Shown here in pieces: positions 11,728 through 23,405 of a stretch of DNA of 64,000 bases (the first letter of the stretch is position 1; the number at the start of each line of letters is the position of its first letter). The notes under the pieces were generated by a model. It was not told the DNA's origin, did no database searches, and was given only the letters and a program-made list of their open reading frames with translations. Where the stretch lies: assembly GCA_963930775.1 (NCBI GenBank), contig OZ005689.1, positions 4,836,001 through 4,900,000 on the forward strand. Direction: 5' to 3'. This DNA is from Cliona cf. orientalis (taxonomy: Eukaryota; Porifera; Demospongiae; Clionaida; Clionaidae). A program made the translations under genes and the position numbers.

Positions 11728-14635
11728 TTGCGGATCGATAATGGTGAAGCGCCCTCTACTTCCAGAGTTTATTATCGCAATCACGTGACGTGAAATCGTG
11801 TGAGAATAGAAACTATTGGTATCACGTATCCACAAATCTTGAGGCCTGCGTACACATTTTATGATATTGTATATTATTTAGTTATTCTATTTCGTTACAT
11901 CTTTTAGTAGTCGTGCCTATAATATATTTATTATACTGTTTATAGGTGGTATATAGGTGTTCATGTAATGTCTCGTGTTTTGCGCATGCGTCCTAACACT
12001 TAAACCGTAATGATTGTGGCGACCACTACCAAACTAGCAGGGGGCTTACAATTTGCATAATAGCTACTAGTATGACAGTACTTCTATGTCCAGCTATGAG
12101 AGTGGTTATTAATCATGCGCGCTAAACATTTTGAAACAGTTTCACAGCAATTACCTCATAGGTTTCATCATCATTTTCATCATCATTTCATCATAATTAC
12201 CTCATCGCGAGGCCGAATCGATTTGTTGATTGGGACTCTGGACGTAATGAACAACTTAGAGACTACATCCCGAGTCCCTCATAAGTATTTTAGTTGATAT
12301 CAATTCAGCACCCTTGACACCTTTTAAGTATTATCGGTATTAATTATAAAGTTTGTATAGCCGTAACAACCGTATTATTCTACTATGCACAAACCTAATA
12401 GCTAGGTCTAGCGTACACTTTACTGAGACAGTTGGTATTATGGGACAGCAATACTGACAAAATTAGCATGGATGTTTCCGCTTTGAGGGTTCACCCTACA
12501 ATTACGCCCCCCCCTTTGTGCATGCTACATACAGTGTAACCAAGCAAGAGAGCAAAACCTTTTTTTATTTCAGAATTTGAGCCTATTTTGGCTCATAAAA
12601 TAAAATCTATTAGAGACAAGAGTTTGAAATTTGGTACCAATCTTCTTCAACATAAATTCTACGTAGAATTTAAATTATGGGATGCAACCAAGATTACTGC
12701 CACTTTTTTGGCTTCATAAGATAACATGGCTCTCCAAAATATGTTAGGCGCATTAAATGCGTATTATTTTCGGTTAAGAGTGTGCACTCTACCCGGTCAT
12801 GCACATCCATAATAATATTATGAAGTTAATTGGACATGAGTGTAGAGGCTGTGCAGTGCATTGCTAACTAGATATTATCCGTAAATCCCTTTCGGAGGGC
12901 CAAATACATGTATATTAGGCACATTTGTTATTCTATTTAGTTCCAGTTAAGAAATTCCACTTGGTGGACTGATAGCACTTGTAATAAAGTTACTAAATCC
13001 CAAATGTGACTTCTTACCACTTCCGAGATATAGCCACTTTTATCCAAAATCAGTGAAAAATCTATGAAAACTGGCCTGCACATATGTGGCTTCTGTATTA
13101 GCTATAACAATATGGGAAATTTGCAATTTTGAACTGGCCTGCACATATGTGGCTTCTGTATTAGCTATAATAATATGGGAAATTTGCAATTTTGTAAAAC
13201 ACAATAAAAATGATTGTTGTAGCCATTTTGATATCAAGTAGGTTTGTCTGTGTAGAAAAATATGGTTTTAAAAAGTTTTACTCTCTTGCTTGCAATTGGT
13301 TGCACTGTTACACAGTAGCATTGGGCAAAAGCTGGGAGGAGGCTGGATCCTAACATTTCCGTGTGACGACCATTACCGACCGTCGAATGGGGTTTAATAC
13401 ACTTTTTCTCCGTTGATTTTGATATGGGGAAGCTTCCCCACATTAATTTTTACATGTGCCCCCCCTTGATTTCTGTGGCTTCCACCAAGCTCTATTACAC
13501 ACTGATTTGATGTGCTGTCGCCTAGACTCAATTAGCTATATACCCCGGGCCAGGTAGTCTTGTGCGCCAGTCCTGCTCCTCCGCCATAGGGATAATGTCA
13601 ACAGTCACTCTAATACCAATATCATATTTACGCCAATTCAAGCTCGGAAGACCCATATATAGCTAGAGAATCGATGACCGGGCCTGCTGCCCGGCCTGTG
13701 GCAAGACATAAAAATTCTATCTGTCCATCTATCTATACTGACCCCCATTGCCAGACAGCCTAGCCCCCCCCCCCCCATTTAGAGCATCCACTGCGCGTAC
13801 GCATGCATACTGCCCTGATGACCATTATATACCTAGAGTGCAACGTTGAATTAATAATTATTATTAACAGATGATCTACATCTGAGCAAAGAAGTCAATA
13901 CACACAGTACAATTTGCAAAAAAAAAATAATAAATTTGAATCTGTCAAAACCATTGTTGAAAGATTGAGTCAGGGGGAACAGATAAAACACAATGACTAT
14001 AATAATAATTATACACACACGTACACAAGAGCACCAAAAAAGGACAAAAAAACATCGAACGACAAAACCTTTCCTGCAAGAGTGTTGTATTAACTTTTAG
14101 TACTTTTGAAGCGTAAGTTTTGAGCATATCTTGTGTAGTTCTAAACAGTGCAGTTGGTTGGTTAGTTACAGATGTATTTAATTTACTGAACATGGATGAT
14201 TCAATGGGATGGTGGTTCTCAAAAAAAATGACGTATAATAATACAATTATCGTAAAAGTACAGAGAGTTTTTGTCACATAAATGTACACAACGCACGTCA
14301 CAAAAATACACAACACGTCGTAGATACAGTAAAGTACAAAGTACAAATAAACAATGAACGATGAAAGTTCTTGAAGAACACAAACATCACACACATACAC
14401 ATGTACATAAAATATAAGTTGTGTTTGAAAAAATTGATCTAGATTATCAGGAAAATAGGTATGTACATAAAGGCGATCTCAGTGTGGCCTTTACAAAAAT
14501 ATTACTTCTAGGTCAAATACATGTAGATACCACAGACAAACTCACACACAAGGAAAGCAAAGACATATACTTACAAACACACAATGCAACACAACATACA
14601 TGTACGTATAGAAGCCGTCACATAAACTTTTCAAA
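11728..14635. other. intergenic region between kinase and ETS exons
   Basis: About 2.9 kb without a convincing gene. The first part should hold the kinase promoter; an E-box-like CACGTGAC lies at about 11783. A 63-base tandem duplication is at 13071-13196. The last part (about 13900-14635) is AT-rich and probably contains the 3' UTR of the minus-strand ETS exon. Frames of 60-150 codons here have no recognisable protein character. Confidence 0.5.
13071..13196. repeat. 63-bp tandem duplication, two copies
   Basis: A unit starting CTGGCCTGCACATATGTGGC and ending GGGAAATTTGCAATTTTG occurs at 13071 and again at 13134 with only a base or two of difference. It is a recent local duplication outside any gene. 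Confidence 0.85.
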
Positions 14636-14976
14636 TTACTCAACTACCACAATTTCTTCGTGACTAGACACCATCTGTGACCGTCGCATTTGGACATAGT
14701 TCCGTATGCTCCCGGCGTATCTGAAGGTCAGCCTCTTCCCGGGCACTTTGCTCATTATACCCTTAGTGTAGTAGTAGCGTAAGCCTATGGCAAGTTTCTC
14801 GTAGTTCATGCTCGGATTGTTTGTCACCTGACCCCACAGTTGGGCCACCTCCGTGGGGCTCTTTATTTGGAATTCAAACTCTCCCTCTGTCCACTGGATG
14901 AGATGGGTGTTGGCTGATATGAGAAGGAGCTCCAGCAAGAACTGCCATAACTGAAGCTGAGAGTGAGGGGCTGGAC
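14636..14976 (-). CDS. ETS DNA-binding domain, last exon (exon D)
   Basis: Encodes 112 residues with an ETS domain in the usual order: LQLWQFLLELL (helix 1), HLIQWT, G-E-F-x-F (sheet), EVAQLWG (helix 2), N-P-S-MNYEKL then GLRYYYTKGIM (recognition helix 3) and VPGKRLTFRY (final strands). ETS proteins bind GGAA/T sites in nuclear DNA. One oddity: most ETS domains have S-R-A-L-R-Y-Y-Y, with two invariant arginines contacting GGA; here the segment reads A-I-G-L-R-Y-Y-Y, so the first arginine is isoleucine. The acceptor ACCATAG/GTCCAG needs an upstream phase-1 exon, because the domain has no start codon of its own. Exon C (donor CAAG/GTGAGA, phase 1) fits and creates a Gly codon. The stop TAA is at 14636-14638. 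Confidence 0.85.
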
Positions 14977-15000
14977 CTATGGTGAAGAGGTAAGAGAAGG

Positions 15001-15015
15001 GAGAGAGAGATAGGG

Positions 15016-15108
<93 letters not shown>
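15001..15108. repeat. (GA)n microsatellite
   Basis: About 108 bases of nearly pure GA on the plus strand, which reads as (CT)n on the coding strand and ends 24 bases upstream of the ETS exon acceptor. It therefore occupies the place of the polypyrimidine tract. Confidence 0.95.
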
Positions 15109-15109
<1 letters not shown>

Positions 15110-15469
15110 ACATGAGTGAGTGATAGGGAGATTACACTTTCTACAACAAAGAAAAGTCCCATACATACACACGAAAACACAATGGGTATGGTGCAATATG
15201 AAAAATGATATCATTCAAAAATCTTCCTTGTGCAATTTGCTACTGGACCTAAGCACACAATATTTATCAAAACATGGTCAAGTTAGGTTGTTTCCTCCAG
15301 AAATGAAATGAAAAGCCCCCCCCTCCTTTATCTGGCCAAGCCCAAATAAAACAGTACTACCACATGACATGTACACATACACCACATTTCCTCCTAAAAT
15401 ATACCCCTGGCAATTACTGATAATTACCACTATATATAGGACTCCCTAGCCTCCGACCCAAAAATCATA

Positions 15470-15990
15470 CCATGAAGTGGGTGGATGTGAGTGAAATAGA
15501 AACTGTTAGTGTATTTCTGGTATCAAAAAACTTTCACAAATCCTATTTGGAAATTTTCATCCACATATATACATGTCTCCATTAAAATACCCCTGCTAAT
15601 GATCACAGCTATTTTTCCACATGGACTCTGTGTATACAGTGAGGGTGGATGTACGTAGTGAAAGGGAAAGTATTCATCAACCTTTTGGCTACATTTAGAC
15701 ATTTTCAATGTTCTGCAACAAAACTTGTAGCAATTCCACTTCCTTCATTCTGGCGTTTGCCTTGAGCTCCCGAAAATACCCCGACATTTGGAATATAGTC
15801 ATTTTGGTGTTCTCCACCAAAACTTGTACGTAGAAATTTCACTTCACGTTAAACTTTTCCACCGCTACTTGCCTCCCTGAAATACCCCGACTATAATATT
15901 TCACAGCAAATGATAGCCACTTTCTCACGAAAAACTGTACACACTTGTGCATTTTTTCACATACACAGTGAGGTGGGAGTAGTGAAATAG
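15470..15990. repeat. diverged tandem repeat
   Basis: Segments resembling GTGGGTGGATGTGAGTGAAATAG / AGTGAGGGTGGATG...GTGAAAGGGAAAGTATT / AGTGAGGTGGGAGTAGTGAAATAG recur, with intervening TTTTCCACATxxACxGTG and AAATACCCC motifs, at about 15480, 15640 and 15965. Copies are strongly diverged. Confidence 0.5.
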
Positions 15991-16849
15991 AAAAAGTATT
16001 TTTCTCCTCTCTCTCTCTCTCTCTCTCTCTGGGCTGGCTATACTACTTTTTAAAAACTTTCAAACTCACATTTTGGCTCTCGGCATAATTTCCCCCATTT
16101 GTTCCCAACTAGCTACAGAAAACCCTCACCATTACCGCAAATTACAAATATCTTCTCATGTGAATATACATAAGATCATACTGCTCTGATGCAAAGAAAA
16201 TGGGAGTATATGAAAGAGAAAATATTTTTGTCTACTTTCTGGAATTTACACAACTGTATACCTCTTATATCTTTCCAGAAAAATCCCACTAGATTCTTGG
16301 TTTTTGTAACTTTCATCTACTTGTCTCCACCGACGTCCATCCCCCTTCCCCCCACACACGGGTAAACAGTGGCAACTAGTGTCAGTAATCACAGGAAAAC
16401 CTCCTTCAATAACATTAACCCAGACACCAAAAAAGTGGCCCCAAAGGAGAACACAATCCCCCTAGTTCTAGACGATATAATAATATGGTATACTTTTAAA
16501 AACAGGCCTAGGGACTAACTTAAGTCTGTCAGAATGTTTCTATATGGAAAAAGTTGTTGATAAATCACCCAATGGTGCATGCCTCCATGCATCCTGCCAG
16601 TAGTGGCTAGTATGTATATCAAGTAATTGAGCTATCCCAAAATAAAATAAGAAATACACGCACATGCATACACACACAAAATACCAACTAAAGCAAATCA
16701 CTGATAATTTCTCAAAGAGAATCACTCAATCAAGCAAGACGACCTCTGACAATTATCGGTATAATCAAGATCATACCCTGTGCCCAAATGTTATCCCAAA
16801 CTAAGTTACACGTATTATTATACAGCCACTATAGCTACAGCCACTAAAT

Positions 16850-17150
16850 ATATTCTCAGATGAACTGTTTGCAACACAAATGAGACCTCCCCTATAATAA
16901 AGCGATAATCAAGAAGCCAAGTTTCCCCAAAGGTTGTTACAAAAGACCTAGCTATAGCTGGCTTCCACTATTGTAGGCCCCATTCACCCAATGCTAGAAA
17001 TACCAGCTAAAAATTTAAAGATAAAACCCACAAAAAAAAATATTCCCAGAGAAAACTGTTTGCAACACAAGCAGACCACCTCCTACAATAATGATAATCA
17101 ATACACCAATACAAGTTGTCCCAAACCCTTTTTTGGTTGCTACACGAAAA
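16850..17150. repeat. two-copy diverged tandem repeat
   Basis: ACTGTTTGCAACACAA...GACC...CCTCC...ATAATGATAATCAA followed by a CCCCAAA...GGTTG(T/C)TAC end occurs at about 16860-16942 and again at about 17050-17143. Confidence 0.6.
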
Positions 17151-17224
17151 TGGCTACTCACCACAAACAAGAAACAGTCAGTTACTTTAGCTGATCTCTC
17201 CCCCATCCCTTCCTCCCTTACAAT

Positions 17225-17770
17225 TTAAGTTAAAAAGTTTCCCAAGGAACGGACACTGTTTCATTGTGAATCTCTCTTTTTTATCCACTACTACGTGCAC
17301 ATGTACACCACAACTAAATGACTATAGTCACCAGAATCACAAACAATGGGTAAGTTCAGAATTTTCCCAATGAATAGACACTGTTTCATTATGGGTTTTT
17401 TTTTTGTCATTACTGCGTGTACACCAAAACTAAATGGCTGGTCACAACCAGTCGCCAGAAAGTCAGAAACAGTTGGTAAATCCAGCTAGGTCAATCCCCC
17501 CTCTCTTCCTCCTCCTCCTCTAAATAATATACTTAAAAATTTTCCCAGTAAATAGACACCGTTTCACTGTGTGCCTCTCTTTTTCTTCATTATATTACTA
17601 CACCAAAACTAAATGGCTCTAGTCACCATAAATAAGAAACAGTAAATCTCCAGCCAATTCCCTCTCCCCCTACAATAATATTTATAATAATATACTTAAG
17701 TAAAAAAAATTCCCAATGAATAGACACTGTTTCACTGTGGGTCGATCTCTCTCTTTCCTTCATACATAAA
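17225..17770. repeat. diverged tandem array, about four copies
   Basis: The motif TTTCCCAATGAATAGACACTG followed by TTTCA(T/C)T(A/G)TGGG recurs near 17235, 17365, 17545 and 17707. In between are CACCAAAACTAAATGGCT and AGTCACCAGAA...AAACAGT. The unit length is about 130-180 bases. Confidence 0.7.
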
Positions 17771-18449
17771 CACAAATAAAAGGCAACCATGCAGATACAG
17801 AAGCTTTACTAGGGGCTGGGGGCACCCATGGAATTACTGAAGTCGGTTAAAAATGAAAGGAAGACGTATAATATAGTGAGTGAAATATCCTTTAATGGAG
17901 AAGTACAGACGTCCCCCCCCCTCCCAGTCCAACTGATAAGGTTATCTTCCTTTCATAGAACACCACCTAACAACGAGAAGCTTTCTAATGAACCAAACTA
18001 GCAGTGAACAATTAAGGCATGTTGTTGTGGCAGTGCTTCTTACAACTATATTATATATAATAACTATTAATAACAATGCATGAAGACCTTCGCTTCGTAC
18101 ATGTACATGCAGCTGGTCCTAATTAAGGGATGTCACGAAAAGGCACAAGTTTGAAACCTTTCATTCCCCTATAGCTAGCTTCCTCTAGACACCCGGCCAG
18201 CACAAATTACTCAACAGAGGCTCTTCAATTGGCCAAGTTACAAACATGTTGCTAAACCAAATAATCACAGGAGTACACACACTCACCTGCATGTGGTTGC
18301 ACGCATGCACTCACACACGCACGAGCCAGGGAGAGGGGCGCCAAAATATTTTAAAATGAGATTAATCATCCACCCCCTCTTTCCTTCTCTGAATACCCAC
18401 TAGCTATGTACATGCATGTATCAGGAAGTCAGTCTCCCCAGAAGCACTC

Positions 18450-18912
18450 CATGGCACCAACAATTGATTCACTACTGATCAAAGGAGCACACACAATGAA
18501 TTAAAGCATGTTGACTCCCAAGGTGATCTCCCCAGATGAGATTATCATGCAGTTCTTATTCCTGCATGGGCACCCCTTCCTTCCTTTCTTTCTTCCTCTA
18601 ACTATACCCAAAGTTGAAATTGGTCATCAGAGAGAGAGGTAGATGTTACACAAGAAGAGGGGAGCTGGCGGACATACTTGTGGATGGTCTTGCCCATCTT
18701 TGGCATAAGAGCCAGCTCCCCGATCTCAGTATGAGTGAGATCATAACCTCTCTCCCAGTCTTTCCAACAATTGATTCACTACTGATCAAAGGAGCATACA
18801 CAATAACTCCCAAGGTGATCTCCCCAGATGAGATTATCATGCAGTTCTTATTCAATTCCTGGCATGGGCCCCGCTTCCTTCCTTCCTCTAAATACCCAAA
18901 GTTGAAATTGGT

Positions 18913-18945
<33 letters not shown>

Positions 18946-19085
18946 CGTTACATGAGAAGAGGGGAGCTGGTAGACATGCTTGTGGATGGTCTTGCCCATC
19001 TTTGGCATACAAACCATGCAGCTCCCTGATCTCAGTGTGAGTGAGTGAGGTCACAAACCCTCTCAACTTCAAAGTCTTTCCAAGG
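18450..19085. repeat. 308-bp tandem duplication
   Basis: CAACAATTGATTCACTACTG at about 18456 recurs at about 18767, followed in both copies by the same order of landmarks: AAGGTGATCTCCCCAGATGA, CAGTTCTTATTC, CCCAAAGTTGAAATTGGT, a GA run, GAAGAGGGGAGCTGG and GATGGTCTTGCCCATCTTTG. The second copy has an expanded GA run (18919-18944). Frames running through it are repeats, not genes. Confidence 0.85.
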
Positions 19086-20117
19086 CACATGCAGCCAATT
19101 TGTAGGAGGATAATGACATTGTATAACACTACTCTTGGTGTAGGCTGAAATTTTCAATTTTTACGTTGTTAAATTCTCTTAGGTACAACCCCCGTAACAT
19201 GTTAACGTTCAGCCTTCTTTTTTTTTTTGTAAAATCAATTTTTAAAGCTGCCGAGGCTGTTGGTCTGGTGTCTCAGTGTCTCAGAGAGCCATCTGATGGC
19301 TTCTTGGTGCTGAAGGGTAATTGGGATATTCTGACAAGGAAAGAGGAGGCAGGAAAATGGAGGTAAAAGTAATCTCATTATAGGCTAGGGGGACAGCGCC
19401 TTGGCGCTGCGGCGGGTGAATTGTATGTGCTCCTTTGATCATTGATTTACCAACTGTTTGAAAACTAAATAACCTTAGAGGAGGATGCAGGTAGTAGTGG
19501 TAGTAGTAGCTAGTACATGTATAGCCTCAAGAAGGCTTCCTAAATATTGTTTATTATGTAATTTGCAATTTTAATAGGAGAGCTGAGGGAAGGAGCTCAA
19601 AAATGCTAATAACTCTGACTCCATCTCCAGCTCAAGCTGAGACCATGCACAAACATTCACACAGTGAGTGTGAGTGTGAGTGGGAGAGAGCATTAATAGC
19701 TAATGAACCAAATCTCCTTTGTGTTGCAGAGAGGAAGGAAGGGGGTGAAATTACATTAGTGGACCAGCTCAGCTAGCTTATATATACACACTCCAGGGGT
19801 ATTTATATAGCATGGAGGGAAAAAGAAGAATAATATTATATTAAGACAAAGTTAGGAAGACATGATTATCCCATACCCACTCATGAATAGCTAAACAACT
19901 ACCTACCTGCCCAACACAAAGCATTCTTCCCCAGCCATTGCTCATGCACAAGCAAGCTGGCATAAAAAATGAATATCAAGCACAGGGTCAAATGTACAAC
20001 CTATAGGTACAATGAACCAATTAAACTGAGATAGGCGGAAAAGTTGATGTAATTAAGGAGGACCGCACAGACGTGACATACCAACAAGGATTTATCATAA
20101 TGGACACTTGGTCTCAC

Positions 20118-22568
20118 CTTGGTGGTCCTGCTGTTGCCCCGACGACCGGATAGCTCCGCCCACAATGTCCTCAATCTCCCTCTCGTCGATCTCCTCTGGG
20201 CTATTCTCCCGTATGATGTAATTGGAGTAGTGCGATGTCGTACTGCCACCGCCTCCCGGGCTGTGGCTCATGGCGTTCGGGCTGTGCACTCCGATCCTTC
20301 TGTGTCTTTCAGAGACTATCCCTCCACTGTTACCACTGCTGCTATTGTTGTGCTGAACTTGATGTACTTTCAGCAGGTGGCTCTGAAAAGCGGTGAGACT
20401 GCTCCCTCTCTGCTCCTGCGGTTGGGGACTGGTGCTCTTGGACTTACTGAGATGGCCGCCTAGCCCTCCACTGCTGGTATTCGGAGGGGAGAGCTGAGAA
20501 AACCTACTGCTATAGGGAGGATAGAGTACAGTCGTGTCGCTTGTCGATCTTTGCTTCTTGACGGACGGAGGTGTGACCGGTTCATCTTCTTCGTACTCAT
20601 CATGTGACACGGGGCTCACATGACCCCTCAGGGGGGAGTGATGTTGAAGGAGGGACGTCAATTTCTCGGGGACCGATTGGTGCCGTTTTCGACTTCCAGG
20701 CGAGACGGGACGATATTCGTAGCTCTCAGTTTCGTCGGACATGTCCTTACTGAGAGAGGAGGAGGATGAGGAGATGCTGTGAAGCGAGTTACGATGTCCG
20801 GTTCTCGAAACGGGAGCCATCAAGCTGCTCAGTTGAGGGAAGTTAGCTAAGGATACGTTACCACCACCAGGTGCCTGCTGCTGAGCGGAATTGGGAGGGG
20901 GAGGGGCATTGCTCGACGAAGATAATGAGTTCTCGGGAGAAGTTGAAGATGTGGTTGAGATGATATGATGGGGAGGTGGGGGAGGCTGGGTGATGATCGA
21001 CGGAGAAGGGGAGCCAGTCAGAGACGAAGTCTGCGAGGAGGGTGAGTTTGTTGAGGAGAGGGTAGAGGCTAGCATTGACGTGGTGGAGGACTGGGTTGGG
21101 GGGTTTAGGTTGGTGACAGAAACGGGGACGCCCGCGGGGGCAGGAGAGACCGTAGCGGCGCCGTTCGTCGACGGCACAAAATAGAGCACCTTCTGAGGGC
21201 TGGTCTGCTGCTGTGGAATGAAGTACGTGGCCGCAGTCGGTTGCCCTAGGGCATTGGTGACCTGTAGAGTAGGGGTATAGGGGTTCACGAAAGTGTACGG
21301 GGTCAGGAATGGGCTGTAGAACATGGAAGATGATCCAGGAGTCATGGTCGTGGCCCCTGCAGCCGTCGTACTAGCCGGGGTGGGGGCTATGACCGGCTGG
21401 GAGAAAATGAAAGGGTTTGCCCCAATTCCGGCAGCAGCGGGATTTTGTCCAAGGAAGCTCGGTGCCAGGAGAGTGGAGGTAGCGGCGGCACCAGGTTGAA
21501 TCCCATTGGCCGCTGCAGAGAGAGGATTGATCAAGCCCTGTTGGGCGGCGAGGGGATTGAAAAATTGAAATTTCAACTGCCCATGGTCCCCTCCGGCAGC
21601 TCCAAACTGCCGCATCAGCATTTCTCTGTGCATTCTCTCCACCCTCTTTCTCTCCCACTTGGCAATCTTTCTGTCGATGACTTTGCCGTAGGCCTGTGAC
21701 CATGACTGGTTCTCGTCTATAAAGAGCTCCTTTCTTCTCTCGAAATCCCTCTGCTTCAGGTAAGAGCCTGGGTCCGACTTTCTCCTCAAACTGACTATCT
21801 CGTTTCTGTTGTCCGAAATCACCAATTTTGTCTGGAGAAGGTTCTTGAGTGTTTTGGGGTCCGTCTGCATGCTCTGCCTCCTCTTGTACTGGTCGCAGAG
21901 AAGAGCCTGCTTGATGGCCGCATAGCTAGGTGGCTCTAAGTGAGGTGGAGTGCTGTGCATGTGTTCAGCCAGCTGATGTAGAGTAGCCTCGGCCTTTTGA
22001 TCATCGGTGAAGGCCACGGCCGGCTTCATGTTGTGAGGAAGGCTGCACCGCCGATTGTACATGTTCTTCGAAAAGCCGGGAGGGGCAAGAAGGCTCGAAT
22101 CATCGATTGAGAGGTGAGGATGTTTAGCGGAGGGCTTCAGAATCGAGGGTGGACAGGGGATACCGTTGATCATGACATTGCTACCTTGCTTGACACGGAA
22201 CTTTGTCACGGTATAGCGAGGAACCTTCTTGTTCATGGCCTTGACGGAGGCAGCTGAAGGAGGAGGAGAGGGGGAGGTAGAGGAGAACTCCTCCTTGATT
22301 TGAGGCACCAAAGTGCTCGACTTGCTTCTCTGTGACTTGGGATGGGGCCTAAAGAGGTGCGGAGGCGCGGAGAGGTTAGGGGTGAGGGAGGAGGAAGAGG
22401 AGGAGGAGGGGGAAGGTGTGTGGTGAATGGTAGGGATGACAATGGGTACAGGTGGTGTCACGGTGGTGGTGTCGGTGTCCATAGCTTCACCGCCCGTCGT
22501 GTCTTCAGCCAGCTGGGGCGCTTCGCTCAGGACTTTGGAGAACTCACCGACTGCAGGGACTTTGGTTC
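20118..22568 (-). CDS. large regulatory exon upstream of ETS domain (exon C)
   Basis: A 2451-base exon, residues 438-1253 of the joined model. The frame is open from acceptor CTCTCCATAG (22569) to donor CAAG/GTGAGA (20117) and phase-compatible at both ends. An internal ATG at 22482 (reading MDTDTTTV) could be the start if exon C begins a separate gene. Most of it is Ser/Pro/Thr/Gln-rich and probably disordered, as in transcription-factor activation regions. A conserved-looking block follows the first 85 residues after that ATG. It contains three basic phosphosite motifs, RRCS, RRQS and RRKS (positions 144, 201 and 233 from the ATG), and ends in a basic helix (residues of about 245-293). The rest contains alanine-, glutamine-, proline- and serine-rich runs. 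I recognise no named domain. Its link to the ETS exon rests on the phase match and on both needing a partner. Confidence 0.75.
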
Positions 22569-23317
22569 CTATGGAGAGAGGAGATGCAAGGAGAGGAGAA
22601 GAGAGAGGGAGGTAGGAAAGAGAGAGAAGAGAGGGAGAGAAAGAGTGAGGGTAGGTAGAGAGAGAGTAAGGGAGAGGGGGAGGGAGGGAATGGGAGAGAG
22701 TGAGAGAGACAGAGAGAGAGCAGGAGCAAGTAAAAGCACGAGTCTAGAGAGAGTGCGTGTGATAGATTAATTAGCTCTAAACAGAGCTACAATGGGAACT
22801 GCGCATTACTTACATACCAACTTAATGGATCAGCTACATACTCAACAGCTACACACACACACACACACACGTACACATATACATACACCTAATAATAATA
22901 ATAATTATCGCATCTAATAGAAAATAAGTTTTTGCCAGCCCAAACCGCAGGACAGGAAGCTGGCACAGTCACAGTCACGTCTCACATAGACTCTATAGAG
23001 AATGGACTGCTGTTTGGAGAACGTGCTAGACGCAACGTCTCGTTCCTCGTATTATTGTAATCAATTACAGCTGTGAGTTATTGTACGCACGTCCGGCCGG
23101 ACCACTGGATAAAAGATGTCAGTCGATACAAGTCAAGGAAGCGGGGTTGACACGAATCGTGGGTGTCAATTAAACTACAATCTAAATCTGCTTTTGCTCG
23201 AGTGCCATACTATAATTGTAACAAAATTAATTTTTAGTTGGTCCAAATACACGTAATATGATATACATGTATATCTGTACAACCACTTGAACAGAAGGGC
23301 TCTACAGGCTTCAAGGG

Positions 23318-23405
23318 GTTCCCTACACACTAGCCAAATTAGCCATTTGCTGCTGTATCCTTCACTTTGCTACTCTCTGGATTAAGTAGCCACTAGCACT
23401 TCTGC
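23318..23405. repeat. dispersed repeat, copy 1
   Basis: TTCCCTACACACTAGCCAAATTAGCCATTTGCT...TATCCTTCACTTT...CTGGATTAAGTAGCC recurs at 28197-28290 in the same orientation, with an insertion in the middle of the second copy. Confidence 0.7.

Larger units (their letters stand above)
14977..20117 (-). other. intron between exon C and the ETS exon
   Basis: A 5.1-kb interval bounded by donor CAAG/GTGAGA (20117) and acceptor CATAG (14977). It is crowded with repeats: a CT tract (on the coding strand) just before the acceptor, diverged tandem arrays near 15.5-16.0 and 16.85-17.77 kb, and a 308-bp tandem duplication at about 18.45-19.08 kb. I see no further exon, though a short one could be missed. 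Confidence 0.6.

Noticed and set aside
13945-14400. 151-codon minus-strand frame
   Set aside because: Cys/Tyr/Val-rich translation of AT-rich, GTAC-rich DNA in the likely 3' UTR of the ETS exon; no domain.
18614-19129. Several frames of about 90-120 codons
   Set aside because: They run through the 308-bp tandem duplication and a GA microsatellite.
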